NCBI GenBank assembly: GCA_009702755.1
Contig: WLHL01000004.1
Coordinates: 1 to 64,000 of the forward strand
Source of the DNA: Actinomycetota bacterium
Lineage (GTDB): Bacteria > Actinomycetota > Acidimicrobiia > Acidimicrobiales > Ilumatobacteraceae
Length of the DNA stretch: 64,000 bases
Direction: 5' to 3'
The notes beneath the pieces were generated by a model. That model saw only the letters and a list, made by a program, of their open reading frames with translations, was not told where the DNA came from and did no database searches. The position numbers and the translations under genes were made by a program. Every line of letters starts with the position of its first letter. The first letter of the stretch is position 1. This document shows, one piece after another, positions 49,583-58,756 of the stretch.

Positions 49583-50689
49583 ATGATTGAAATGAATTGG
49601 TTCCTCCCCACCGGTGGTGACTCACGCGATGTTCTCCCTGACGAGAACTCGATTAACCGTGCGCCCAGTCACGAATACCTTGCTCAGGTAGCACGGGCCT
49701 GTGAAGACCTAGGTTTTGAAGCTCTTCTCACACCATGTGGCACAGGCTGTGAAGATGCATGGCTTGCAACGTCATCCATCATTCCGCTCACCAAGCGCAT
49801 CAAGTTTCTTGTTGCATTCCGTCCAGCACTGATTACGCCAACTCTTGCTGCGCAGATGGCCAGCACCATGCAGCGCATGTCAAATGGTCGTTGCTTGGTC
49901 AACATCGTCACGGGTGCCGAACAGGCAGAACTTGAGCGATTCGGCATCACCGAAGACAAAGAAACTCGATACGAGCGCACGGGCGAATTCATCCAGGTGA
50001 TGCGCGGTGCATGGTCGGGCGAACCGTTCACATTCAAAGGCAAGTTCTTTAATGTCAAAGAGGCAACCACGCGTGAAGTTCCGAACCCTGTACCGGCAAT
50101 CTATTTTGGTGGTGCAAGTGAATCCGCAGAAAAGGTTGCAGCCGAAAACGTCGACCTCTATCTCTCATGGGGCGAAACACCGGAGGCAATCAAAGAGCGT
50201 CACGAGCGTGTTGCTGCACGTGCTGCAGAACATGGTCGCACCATGCGTTTCGGTATTCGCTTCCACACCATTGCTCGCCCCACTAGTGAAGAAGCGTGGG
50301 CAGTTGCCGATGGCATCTTGAACTCCATGGCACCCGATGCAATCGAAAAGGCTCGTGCAGATTTCCTCAGCACTCAATCAGTCGGTCAGCGCCGCCAGTT
50401 TGACCTGCACGGTGGCGATGTCAACAAGTTAGAGATTCACCCCAACGTGTGGGCCGGCATCGGTCTCGTGCGTGGCGGTGTGGGCACTGCGCTCGTGGGA
50501 AGTTACGAAGAAGTCGCTGATCGCATTGTGGAATATCACAATCTCGGAATTGATGCCTTCATCATGTCGGGCTACCCGCATCTTGAAGAGGCCTATTGGT
50601 TCGGTGAAGGCGTGATGCCCATCTTGCGTCAGCGCGGCTACTTGCCTGCGCTTGAGGGTGGACCTACGAAGGTCTTCTCATTCCGATGA
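49583..50689 (+). CDS. LLM-class flavin monooxygenase (SsuD/alkanesulfonate monooxygenase-like)
   Basis: NWFLPTGGDSRDVLP, FLVAFRPALITPTLAAQMASTMQRMSNGRCLVNIVTG, PAIYFGGASESAEKVAAENVDLYLSWGE. Confidence 0.9.
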   Translation: MIEMNWFLPTGGDSRDVLPDENSINRAPSHEYLAQVARACEDLGFEALLTPCGTGCEDAWLATSSIIPLTKRIKFLVAFRPALITPTLAAQMASTMQRMSNGRCLVNIVTGAEQAELERFGITEDKETRYERTGEFIQVMRGAWSGEPFTFKGKFFNVKEATTREVPNPVPAIYFGGASESAEKVAAENVDLYLSWGETPEAIKERHERVAARAAEHGRTMRFGIRFHTIARPTSEEAWAVADGILNSMAPDAIEKARADFLSTQSVGQRRQFDLHGGDVNKLEIHPNVWAGIGLVRGGVGTALVGSYEEVADRIVEYHNLGIDAFIMSGYPHLEEAYWFGEGVMPILRQRGYLPALEGGPTKVFSFR

Positions 50690-51384
50690 AAAAGATTGGT
50701 CTTCTTCTGGTCGGCCATATTGATGCCGGCAGTCTCCACGTTGGTGGTGATTATCCCGAGTTGTATGCCGACATTCTTGGTCCACAAGGAATTGAACTCA
50801 CCACGTATCGGTGCGATGAAGGTCAGATGCCTGATTCCTTGAATGAGCAAGACGGATGGATGTGTTCACCGAGTCGTCTGAGTGTGTACGACGACCATGC
50901 ATGGTTGCGCGATGTTGAGCAACTTCTGCGCGACATGGTGGCGAAGGAATCTCCATACGTTGGCATTTGCTTCGGTCATCAGCTCATGGGGCAAGCATTG
51001 GGCGCAACAGTTGCAAAGGCCGACTACGGCTGGGGCATTGGTGCAAAGCATTACGAAGTTGTTGCCCCACAGTCATGGATGGATTCATCAGATGACATCG
51101 TGTTGGCCGCCAGCCATCAAGATCAAGTGCAATCGCTCCCCGATGGTGCACGCCTTCTCGCGAAGTCTGACTACTGCCCTATCGGTGGCATGTTGATTGG
51201 TGACCGTGCGTGGACACTGCAAGTGCACCCAGAATTCTCACCAGCATTGGCGGACAGTTTGCTCGCAACGCGTCTTGCATTGTTTGGTGAAGAGAAAGCC
51301 AACGCAGCACGCGCAACACTGGCCGAGCCATTACAGCAACAACGAATTGCTAGATGGATCTCCAACTTCTTTCATCAGTTCTAA
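50686..51384 (+). CDS. type 1 glutamine amidotransferase
   Basis: Nucleophile elbow YVGICFGHQLMGQALG; WTLQVHPEFS. Confidence 0.88.
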   Translation: MKKIGLLLVGHIDAGSLHVGGDYPELYADILGPQGIELTTYRCDEGQMPDSLNEQDGWMCSPSRLSVYDDHAWLRDVEQLLRDMVAKESPYVGICFGHQLMGQALGATVAKADYGWGIGAKHYEVVAPQSWMDSSDDIVLAASHQDQVQSLPDGARLLAKSDYCPIGGMLIGDRAWTLQVHPEFSPALADSLLATRLALFGEEKANAARATLAEPLQQQRIARWISNFFHQF

Positions 51385-51956
51385 TGTCTGATATTCGTCA
51401 ACGTCTTTCCCGTGGAATTGTTGTGGAGATGGCTGCGGTAGTTGCCGATGCTGAAGGCATCGATGCCGTGACGCTGCAACGAATTGCGAATGACTCCGGC
51501 GTGAAACAACCTGCGCTCTACCGACATGTTTCAGGCATCGAAGAACTCCGCATGTTGTTATCACTGCGAGCGCGAGATGAACTCGTGCGCTATTTAGAAA
51601 CTGCTATCGGTGACTCGCACCGTGACGAAGCAGTGTTGTCCGCCGCGCGTGCATGGCAAAAGTTTGTTCGAGAACACCCAGGCTTGTACAGCGCTACAGA
51701 TCGTGTTCCTTCGGTGGGAGATCCAGATATCGAAGCGTCGTTATCACGCGTAGTTATCACATTGTCAAATGCTCTCGCTGGTTATCGACTCACTGATGAT
51801 GTACGTGCCCACTGTGCACGATCGCTTCGCAGTGCGCTTCATGGATTCTGTGTTCTTGAAAAAGATCACGGCCACCCAGAGCCACAAGCAATCGACGCGG
51901 GTCTCAACAATCTTGTTGAACTTTTCTGTCGCGGTATTGAGACTCTCGAGAGTTAG
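51384..51956 (+). CDS. TetR-family transcriptional regulator
   Basis: RGIVVEMAAVVADAEGIDAVTLQRIANDSGVKQPALYRHVSGIEELRMLL; ATG at 51384. Confidence 0.85.
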   Translation: MSDIRQRLSRGIVVEMAAVVADAEGIDAVTLQRIANDSGVKQPALYRHVSGIEELRMLLSLRARDELVRYLETAIGDSHRDEAVLSAARAWQKFVREHPGLYSATDRVPSVGDPDIEASLSRVVITLSNALAGYRLTDDVRAHCARSLRSALHGFCVLEKDHGHPEPQAIDAGLNNLVELFCRGIETLES

Positions 51957-52531
51957 CGGTACTCGTCAATTTTGTTTGTTTGCCACGTGACGGCGAACGA
52001 ACCAACAGCAAACAGAAGCGCCACTAGAAAGTTAATTCCCAACGGTGTGAACGACCGAGGAAACACATTGTCGCGTAAGAAGTGAACCGTAGGCAATGCC
52101 GTCACACCCGCTAGCAAAAGAACTATGCCCGTCTTGTCAACAACAGTGTCAGCATCTCCATCTTCGTGAAACACATAGTTGTGCCACACGCCTTCAATGC
52201 CTGGCACGACACGATGATCAGCTTTTTTACGGCGGGCGATAAAACGCCCTGCGACGAGACCCACGCTCGTTAATGGCCAACTCCACCAACCGGTGCTGCC
52301 ATTCCATTCACACACTCTGCCGTCGCGATCACCATCGAGATTGTGAATGTCTGAGCCGATTTTCTCAAACTCGTGCTGCGCGCGTTCACGTGTTCCAAAG
52401 TCAGGACAGTTCAGGTCGCTATTGCTTGCATTGGCAATACCGGGAAAACAGAAGACCCCCAGAATTACGGCAATACTCAGTTTTTTCGCAGCAGCTCTGA
52501 GACCGAAATTCATATGTCTATTCTTAGTCAA
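51953..52531 (-). CDS. membrane protein with excalibur-like calcium-binding motif
   Basis: NSDLNCPDFGTRERAQHEFEKIGSDIHNLDGDRDGRVCEW plus TM segments. Confidence 0.75.
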   Translation of the reverse strand: MTKNRHMNFGLRAAAKKLSIAVILGVFCFPGIANASNSDLNCPDFGTRERAQHEFEKIGSDIHNLDGDRDGRVCEWNGSTGWWSWPLTSVGLVAGRFIARRKKADHRVVPGIEGVWHNYVFHEDGDADTVVDKTGIVLLLAGVTALPTVHFLRDNVFPRSFTPLGINFLVALLFAVGSFAVTWQTNKIDEYR

Positions 52532-53499
52532 TGAGTCTGTTGAAGAACAAAGTGGCAGTAGTGACCGGAGCGGGAAGTGGCCTCGGTCGCGAGTATGCGT
52601 TTCTTCTTGCTTCTCATGGTGCGCGTGTTGTCGTCAATGATTACGGCGCAAACGTGTTGGGCGAACACATTGGCGAGAAGTCTGCCGACATTGTGACGCA
52701 AGAGATCATCTCGCGTGGCGGCTCTGCGGTCGCGAACTACGACAGCGTTGCTACATGGAACGGAGCACAGTCCATTATTGAAACTGCACTTAGTAGTTTC
52801 GGTCGCATCGACATCTTGGTGAACAATGCGGGGAACAATCGTCCGTCATCGCTGGTCAAGCTTTCAGAAGATGACGTCACGAGCCATCTCGACATTCATC
52901 TCAAAGGCACATTGGCAACAAGTCACTTTGCGGCAGCACATTGGAACGATGTCGGACCGGAACCTCACCGTGCAATCATCAACACCACATCTGCTGTTGG
53001 TCTTCACCCAACTATCGGCGGTGGTGTGTACGCAGCAGTGAAATCTGCAATTGCAGCTCTCACGGTTAGTCATGCACAAGAACTTGCATCACTCGGTGTG
53101 CGTGTGAATGCGTTAGCTCCGGCAGCACGCACTCGTATGGTGCAGGAATCTCCGGGAGTACTTGCGATGATGCCCGAGTCAGATGGCTTTGATCGACATG
53201 CGCCCGAACACAACGCGCCGCTTGTTGCCTATCTCGCCAGCGAGTTGTGTCGCTTCACAGGCAGAGTGTTTGCGATCGAGGGCCCAGATGTTGCGATCTA
53301 TCGTCCATTCCAAGTGGAACAGGATTGGTCAACAACAGGCGGTGCATGGACTCCAGAGACTTTGGCGGACGCATTTGCGGAAGCCGAACAGCATGTGGAC
53401 TGCCAAGCGTTTTTCCCCGGTGGTGTTGTGAGCAACAACGTTCCGCCGAAGCGCACCATGCGTGCGTTAGATGAAGTGGCGCGCTCGGCAGGGCTCTGA
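52531..53499 (+). CDS. short-chain dehydrogenase/reductase
   Basis: VAVVTGAGSGLGREYAFLLASHGARVVVNDYG, LVNNAGNNRP. Confidence 0.92.
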   Translation: MSLLKNKVAVVTGAGSGLGREYAFLLASHGARVVVNDYGANVLGEHIGEKSADIVTQEIISRGGSAVANYDSVATWNGAQSIIETALSSFGRIDILVNNAGNNRPSSLVKLSEDDVTSHLDIHLKGTLATSHFAAAHWNDVGPEPHRAIINTTSAVGLHPTIGGGVYAAVKSAIAALTVSHAQELASLGVRVNALAPAARTRMVQESPGVLAMMPESDGFDRHAPEHNAPLVAYLASELCRFTGRVFAIEGPDVAIYRPFQVEQDWSTTGGAWTPETLADAFAEAEQHVDCQAFFPGGVVSNNVPPKRTMRALDEVARSAGL

Positions 53500-53637
53500 C
53501 CCACCACCTTCTACCTGGGGGTCAATGTGGCTCTTCCCTATTAGATATTGGCCACCTTGCAGATGTGGTAGAAATGGTATCTAGATAATTTATATAGAAT
53601 TTTCTAGGTCATTTTTACTGAACATCGAGGGAAAAAC

Positions 53638-56481
53638 ATGCCTACTCACTGGCGGTCATCACTGAAGGAAATGTCATACCAGACAAACTTTTTCAAAGGG
53701 AAAGTTGTCGGCCGTTCCGTCGTAGCCGTTTCTCTACTTCTCGGTGTACTCGCAATGGGTGCACCGGTAAATCCGCCAGTTCTTGCCGCTGGTGTGCCGT
53801 CTGCGGTCGATGCTTCATCGGTTGTTCGCGCTCAAGCGGTGAATCAAAATGATGGGCTCACCGCTCAGAAGGTTGATGTGGGCAATTCACATACATGTGC
53901 GCTATCCACCGGGGAAGTCTATTGCTGGGGAAGTAACGACTCGAAGCAGCTCGGCATCGGAGCAAGTTCCCTATCAGAGGTCTCATATCCCGTTTCAGTT
54001 GCATCCGTCAGTGGGGGATTCCAGAACTCTGGTGTCACCGATCTGATTGTCGGTGAGTACACCTCCTGTGCCATCAAGGGCGGGTCGTTGTATTGCTGGG
54101 GATACAACCAATACGGGCAGATGGGGAATGGCACGACAACTGCTGCTGCCGCTCCGGTCAAAATCCCTGACGTTGCTGGCGGTTTCACCAATAGCAATAT
54201 TGAAAAAGTTGCAGTGGGAACAACACACATTTGTGCTGTTCGAGGAACTACTTCAACTGCAGCCGACGCCAATGATCGCATCTATTGCTGGGGATTATCA
54301 TCGAGTAAGCGACTGGGGCATACAACCACCGCAACAATCGGGGCTGTCGACACTCCAAAACTGGTCGCAGCCTCGAATGGATTCCTCAATGATGGAACGA
54401 AAGCAATCTCCGGTGTCGCATTAACTGATTCGGGTGCATGTGCCATTGAGGACGGAGTTGTCTATTGCTGGGGAACTGGTTCGGGTGAACTTGGACCTGC
54501 CCCATCAGGGAATAGTGCAACCGTCTGGAACTACCTTGCTACACCTATCGCTGCCGGTGAAATTTCCGGCGGGAATACGAGCATCGAGAAGATTGACGCC
54601 AACTTTCGACACGCTTGTGTCCTTAAGGCTGGGATTATCTATTGCTGGGGTGAGAACAGCACTGGAATGTTGGGCAGCGTGAGTCCAACTGTGAGGGGTA
54701 CTGCGGTCAAGATTGCAGACGTGGCCAATGTGTTCACCAATACTGGGGTGACATCGATGGCAGTCGGCAATAAAAATGTTTGCGTTGTCAAAGGCGCAGT
54801 CTTGTTTTGTTGGGGATCGCGAGACGACGGAATGTTGATGGACGGCTCCGTAGGTCAGGTATCCGGAAATGTGACGTCTGCAACAAAAATGGAAGATGGT
54901 GAGTTGACCAACTCCGGCCTTGAAGTAGGCGCTGATGCCGTTTCCATTTCGTATTACTCCGGCTGCGTAACCAAGTCCGCAAAGATTTACTGCTGGGGTA
55001 CAGATCGTCAAGGGGGTCTTGGTCTTGCCGGACTTCCTTCCTACGATGATGCCACTCAACGAAGCGTGAGCCAATTGCCGAGGCTGGTTCTGAAGACCAC
55101 TCCACCAACAGTGTCCGCGGTTTCTCCAACATCATTCGGTGTGGGAGACAAAATCACCATCACCGGAACCAACTTCAATACCTCCACCCTTGTGTGGGTC
55201 GGTGCGAACAGTTCAACTGATGCTCAGAGCAATATCTGTGGCTCCATTGTGATCCGAAACTCTGGAACAGAACTTGAATGTACTTTCGCATCCACCACGA
55301 CGCAGCGACGCTTTTTGTACGTGCGTAATCTCAGGCAATTAGATGCAGATATTGCTTCCAGTTCATATACATGGACAAGTTCGACCGGCGGCGGTGGTGG
55401 TCCTGTTGGTGGTGGCGGTGGTGGCGGTGGCGGTGGCAGCACCCCCACATTGCCAACACTGACCGGAACCATCGAAGAAGTCGCTGGTCCTGGAATCAAA
55501 CTGACTGTTCCCGCAGTAGCCAGAGGCGCACGATTGGATCTCACGATCCGCCCGAGCACATTCACATTTAGCCCGAACAATGCCGACAACCCAGTAGGAA
55601 GACTCGGTGATGCTGATGCAACATCGGTGACGGCAGAGAGCATTGCCTGGTTTGCTCCGAACAACACACAGACACGCTCTACGCGTCTCGAAGTGGGTGC
55701 AACATACACAGTGTCATACATGCAAGTCATCTTCAGCCCGTATGCGTTCAGTGCTGAAACGACAACCACAATCACCATCACTGGCAAAGCCAGTGCACCA
55801 AGAGTGACAACATCGACCACCATTGCTCCTGTCACCACTGTTGCTCCGGCCGCAACTACAGCTGCAGTGCCAGGTGTAACGGTGACAGATACAAAGGTGT
55901 ACACAGCTGCAGCACCGAAGAAAGTTGCTGCTGGTTCTGCCATCGCAGTGATGACTCCGGCGCAAGCCAAGACACGCGACATTGAAACATTGACACCAAT
56001 GGTGTGCGTGCCAGCCAATGATGATCTTGTGTTCATCAAGACTGGTCGATGCGTTGCTCAGATTGTTAATGAAAGAACTGGAAAAGTGTTGCGCACATTG
56101 TCGACACGAGTGGTTGCTGACGAAGTCAGCGAGCTGAATGTCGGAAATGAAATCGTGACGCTTGCACCTATCTACTTTGGTGGTGCATCGGCCTCGGTTG
56201 ATGCAGTAGCAATCAAGCGTCTGCAGTCAATCAAAGACCGCATTTCTGCTGCGGGAACTGTGTTGCTTGTCGGACACTCTGGCATTCTCATGGGGAATAC
56301 TCCAGAGAATCAGGAGATGAGTCGTGCTCGTGCAATCGCTACACGTAAAGAATTGCAACGCATGGGTGCCAAGGGGCCGTTCTACATCACGTCTGCTGGG
56401 GCTCTCGCTCCTGCAACAACGAAGATGACAAGTGCGGCGCAGGCAAAGAACCGTCGCGTTGTAATCGTTCTGATTCCTTAA
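53638..56481 (+). CDS. surface protein: 7 RCC1-like repeats, IPT/TIG-like domain, poly-Gly linker, C-terminal OmpA-like domain
   Basis: Seven (Y/F)CWG repeats with paired Cys; PPTVSAVSPTSFGVGDKITITGTNF; GGGGGPVGGGGGGGGGGS; VLLVGHSG...NQEMSRARAIATRKELQRMGA...AQAKNRRVVIVLIP. Confidence 0.85.
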   Translation: MPTHWRSSLKEMSYQTNFFKGKVVGRSVVAVSLLLGVLAMGAPVNPPVLAAGVPSAVDASSVVRAQAVNQNDGLTAQKVDVGNSHTCALSTGEVYCWGSNDSKQLGIGASSLSEVSYPVSVASVSGGFQNSGVTDLIVGEYTSCAIKGGSLYCWGYNQYGQMGNGTTTAAAAPVKIPDVAGGFTNSNIEKVAVGTTHICAVRGTTSTAADANDRIYCWGLSSSKRLGHTTTATIGAVDTPKLVAASNGFLNDGTKAISGVALTDSGACAIEDGVVYCWGTGSGELGPAPSGNSATVWNYLATPIAAGEISGGNTSIEKIDANFRHACVLKAGIIYCWGENSTGMLGSVSPTVRGTAVKIADVANVFTNTGVTSMAVGNKNVCVVKGAVLFCWGSRDDGMLMDGSVGQVSGNVTSATKMEDGELTNSGLEVGADAVSISYYSGCVTKSAKIYCWGTDRQGGLGLAGLPSYDDATQRSVSQLPRLVLKTTPPTVSAVSPTSFGVGDKITITGTNFNTSTLVWVGANSSTDAQSNICGSIVIRNSGTELECTFASTTTQRRFLYVRNLRQLDADIASSSYTWTSSTGGGGGPVGGGGGGGGGGSTPTLPTLTGTIEEVAGPGIKLTVPAVARGARLDLTIRPSTFTFSPNNADNPVGRLGDADATSVTAESIAWFAPNNTQTRSTRLEVGATYTVSYMQVIFSPYAFSAETTTTITITGKASAPRVTTSTTIAPVTTVAPAATTAAVPGVTVTDTKVYTAAAPKKVAAGSAIAVMTPAQAKTRDIETLTPMVCVPANDDLVFIKTGRCVAQIVNERTGKVLRTLSTRVVADEVSELNVGNEIVTLAPIYFGGASASVDAVAIKRLQSIKDRISAAGTVLLVGHSGILMGNTPENQEMSRARAIATRKELQRMGAKGPFYITSAGALAPATTKMTSAAQAKNRRVVIVLIP

Positions 56482-56493
56482 ATCACGCAAACA

Positions 56494-56529
56494 AAATGGG
56501 GGCGGGTCTTTGGCTCGCCCCCATTTTTT
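56494..56529 (+). terminator. rho-independent terminator after the RCC1/OmpA gene
   Basis: aaATGGGGGCG..CGCCCCCATtttttta hairpin with T tract. Confidence 0.85.
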
Positions 56530-56567
56530 ATTGTCAGACCAACCGATGACTGGCCTCTGAAAACAAC

Positions 56568-56597
56568 AAAATCCCCCTGTAAAAACAGGGGGATTTT
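56568..56597. terminator. hairpin terminator flanking tRNA-Arg, probably bidirectional
   Basis: AAAATCCCCCTGT-aaa-ACAGGGGGATTTT perfect inverted repeat. Confidence 0.75.
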
Positions 56598-56603
56598 CGT
56601 TAC

Positions 56604-56679
56604 TGGCGCGCTCGGCAGGACTTGAACCTACAACCTTCTGATCCGTAGTCAGATGCTCTATCCATTAAGCTACGAGCGC
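56604..56679 (-). tRNA. tRNA-Arg (anticodon ACG)
   Basis: GCGCTCG/CGAGCGC acceptor, TCTGA-CTACGGA-TCAGA anticodon arm, encoded CCA. Confidence 0.95.
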
Positions 56680-56744
56680 AAATATGTGGACTTCTGATGT
56701 TATCGGGTCCAATGAAATCCACGCACCTGACTTCTTGAAACCCT

Positions 56745-57323
56745 TTACTCCCAAGGGCTCCAGCCATTTGAGCGCTTGAATAACTGCAATGCAGCCCGCG
56801 TATTTACATAGGGGTCCAGCAGTTCTTGCGCCGAACTGATTCCCATCTCGTTCAGCCACTTCTTGTGCGGATTCCAATTCAATTGGAAGAGGCCTACACA
56901 GCACCATGAATAGCCCGCCGGGTTCAGGTTGCTCTCCCTTTTGGCGATGGCAATGGCACGGGGCTCAAGCTCGTCGGGGAAGATCTCTCGAATAATGGCC
57001 GCAGCTTGCTTCGTGGAATAGCGCTTTGCCGGGGGTTGCAGCTGCATGCCCTTAGACGGTGCCGCCGCAGTCACTGCCGCCCGAGGCAGACAGATCACAT
57101 CGCCAATCAAAATCATCGTTTTTGCATTGGCTTTATTGACTTTGAGAAGCAATTGCATGGACACACTCACCTTGTCGGCGATCTTGCTCCAGGAATCGTT
57201 CCGCTTCACGGTGTACGTCTTGACGCAACCGGTCGCCACTTTGGCCCCTGCCGGGGACGGCGCGCTGAAGGTCAGGGCACCAACAGTCAGAGCGACTGCG
57301 AGAAGTCTGCGAGGCAAACTCAT
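56745..57323 (-). CDS. LysM domain plus transglycosylase-like secreted protein
   Basis: Signal peptide MSLPRRLLAVALTVGALTFSAPSPAGA; LysM TYTVKRNDSWSKIADKVSVSMQLLLKVNKANAKTMILIGDVICLP; AIAIAKRESNLNPAGYSWCCVGLFQLNW. Confidence 0.85.
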   Translation of the reverse strand: MSLPRRLLAVALTVGALTFSAPSPAGAKVATGCVKTYTVKRNDSWSKIADKVSVSMQLLLKVNKANAKTMILIGDVICLPRAAVTAAAPSKGMQLQPPAKRYSTKQAAAIIREIFPDELEPRAIAIAKRESNLNPAGYSWCCVGLFQLNWNPHKKWLNEMGISSAQELLDPYVNTRAALQLFKRSNGWSPWE

Positions 57324-57414
57324 GGCGGAGAGGGTGGGATTTGAACCCACGGTCCGCTTTAAGACGGACAACGCCTTAGCAGGGCGCCCCATTCGGCCAC
57401 TCTGGCACCTCTCC
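57323..57414 (-). tRNA. tRNA-Ser (anticodon GCT)
   Basis: GGAGAGG/CCTCTCC acceptor, long variable arm, anticodon loop CTGCTAA, encoded CCA. Confidence 0.95.
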
Positions 57415-57589
57415 TGGGAGAAATTGAGTGTACCCCCGACCTCGGGCTCCCACCCTTCGGGGCCTGAAAGTGGCTATGTAACGGTTGTGTTAAAGCCTTT
57501 TCCTCCATGATTTGTGGCCGAATTCAGCAGACTAGGGTTTTCCCTATTCGGTGCCGACGGCGGTGCCGACGATCATGGGAGATCAATAC

Positions 57590-58747
57590 ATGAAGAAGTT
57601 CTGGAAGCTTGCCGCAACGGCAGCCGCAGCTTCACTCATCGTCGCAGCATGCGGCGGAAGTGATTCGGCATCAGACACAACGTCAGCACCAGCTGCGAAG
57701 ACTGACCTCAAGGTCGCAGTTGTTTACATCGGTACCACCGAAGACAAGGGCTGGTCATACCAGCACGAGCAGGGCATCCTTCAACTTGAGCAAGAGCTCG
57801 GTCTTGAAGTGAAGCGCGTTGAGAACATCAAGGATGATGCAACGTCAGAAGCAACCTTCGAGCAGCTTGCTGCCGACGGTTACCAGCTCATCTTCGCAAC
57901 CTCTTTCGGTTACGGAACACCAATGGCACGCGTTGCTACAAAGAACCCTGAAGCTTGCATGCAGTGGGCAACAGGCGCGAAGTTCCTCCTCACCAAAGCT
58001 GGTGGCGGCGAGTATGCAGACTTCGATGCATTGCCAACAAACATGGGCACCTACTTCGGTGCAGCTGAAGAAGCTCGTTACCTCTCCGGTATCGCAGCAG
58101 GCAAGGCAACAAAGAACGGCAAGATCGGTTACGTAGCCGCATTCCCAATTCCTGAAGTTCTTCGTGGAATCAATGCATTCACACTTGGTGCTCGCTCTGT
58201 TAACCCAGAAGCAACTGTTCAGGTCACATGGACAAAGACATGGTTCGACCCAACACTTGAGAAGCAGGCTTCAGAGTCACTTCTTGATGCAGGCGTTGAT
58301 GTTCTTGGTATGCACCAAGACACCACAGCACCTGGCGTTGCCGCACAGGCAAAGGGTGCAAAGTGGGTTGGTTACAACTCTGATGCAGCAGAAGCAGCAC
58401 CAGAAGCATGGCTCACCGCACCAACATGGAACTGGGGTCCTTTCTACGTGAAGACCGCCAAGGCAGTTGCTGCTGGCACATGCCCAACTGACGAGGCATA
58501 CGGCACCATGGCAGACGGAATGGTCACTCTTGGTTCATTCGGTAAGTCAGTTGCTGCAGATACGCAGTCAATGATCGAAGAGAAGAAGGCAGCCATCATC
58601 GATGGATCCTTCGCTCCATTCACCGGTCCAATCAACAAGCAGGATGGTTCTGCATGGTTGAAGGCTGGCGAAAAGGCTGAACTCGGATTCCTCTTGGGTG
58701 ACATGACATTCTTCGTTGAAGGCGTCGTCGGTTCCGCAAAGGGCTGA
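57590..58747 (+). CDS. BMP-family ABC transporter substrate-binding lipoprotein
   Basis: Lipobox SLIVAACGGSD; KVAVVYIGTTEDKGWSYQHEQGI; YLSGIAAGKATKNGKIGYVAAFPIPEVLRGINAFTLGA; ATG at 57590. Confidence 0.93.
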   Translation: MKKFWKLAATAAAASLIVAACGGSDSASDTTSAPAAKTDLKVAVVYIGTTEDKGWSYQHEQGILQLEQELGLEVKRVENIKDDATSEATFEQLAADGYQLIFATSFGYGTPMARVATKNPEACMQWATGAKFLLTKAGGGEYADFDALPTNMGTYFGAAEEARYLSGIAAGKATKNGKIGYVAAFPIPEVLRGINAFTLGARSVNPEATVQVTWTKTWFDPTLEKQASESLLDAGVDVLGMHQDTTAPGVAAQAKGAKWVGYNSDAAEAAPEAWLTAPTWNWGPFYVKTAKAVAAGTCPTDEAYGTMADGMVTLGSFGKSVAADTQSMIEEKKAAIIDGSFAPFTGPINKQDGSAWLKAGEKAELGFLLGDMTFFVEGVVGSAKG

Positions 58748-58756
58748 TTCTCACCA

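Noticed and set aside
55384-55440. GGT/GGC-rich repeat as a possible microsatellite or repeat array
   Set aside because: Codes in frame for the Gly linker between domains; no spacer structure.
55224-56039. 271-aa minus-strand ORF opposite the RCC1/OmpA gene
   Set aside because: Its poly-Pro tract is simply the complement of the poly-Gly linker in the sense gene.
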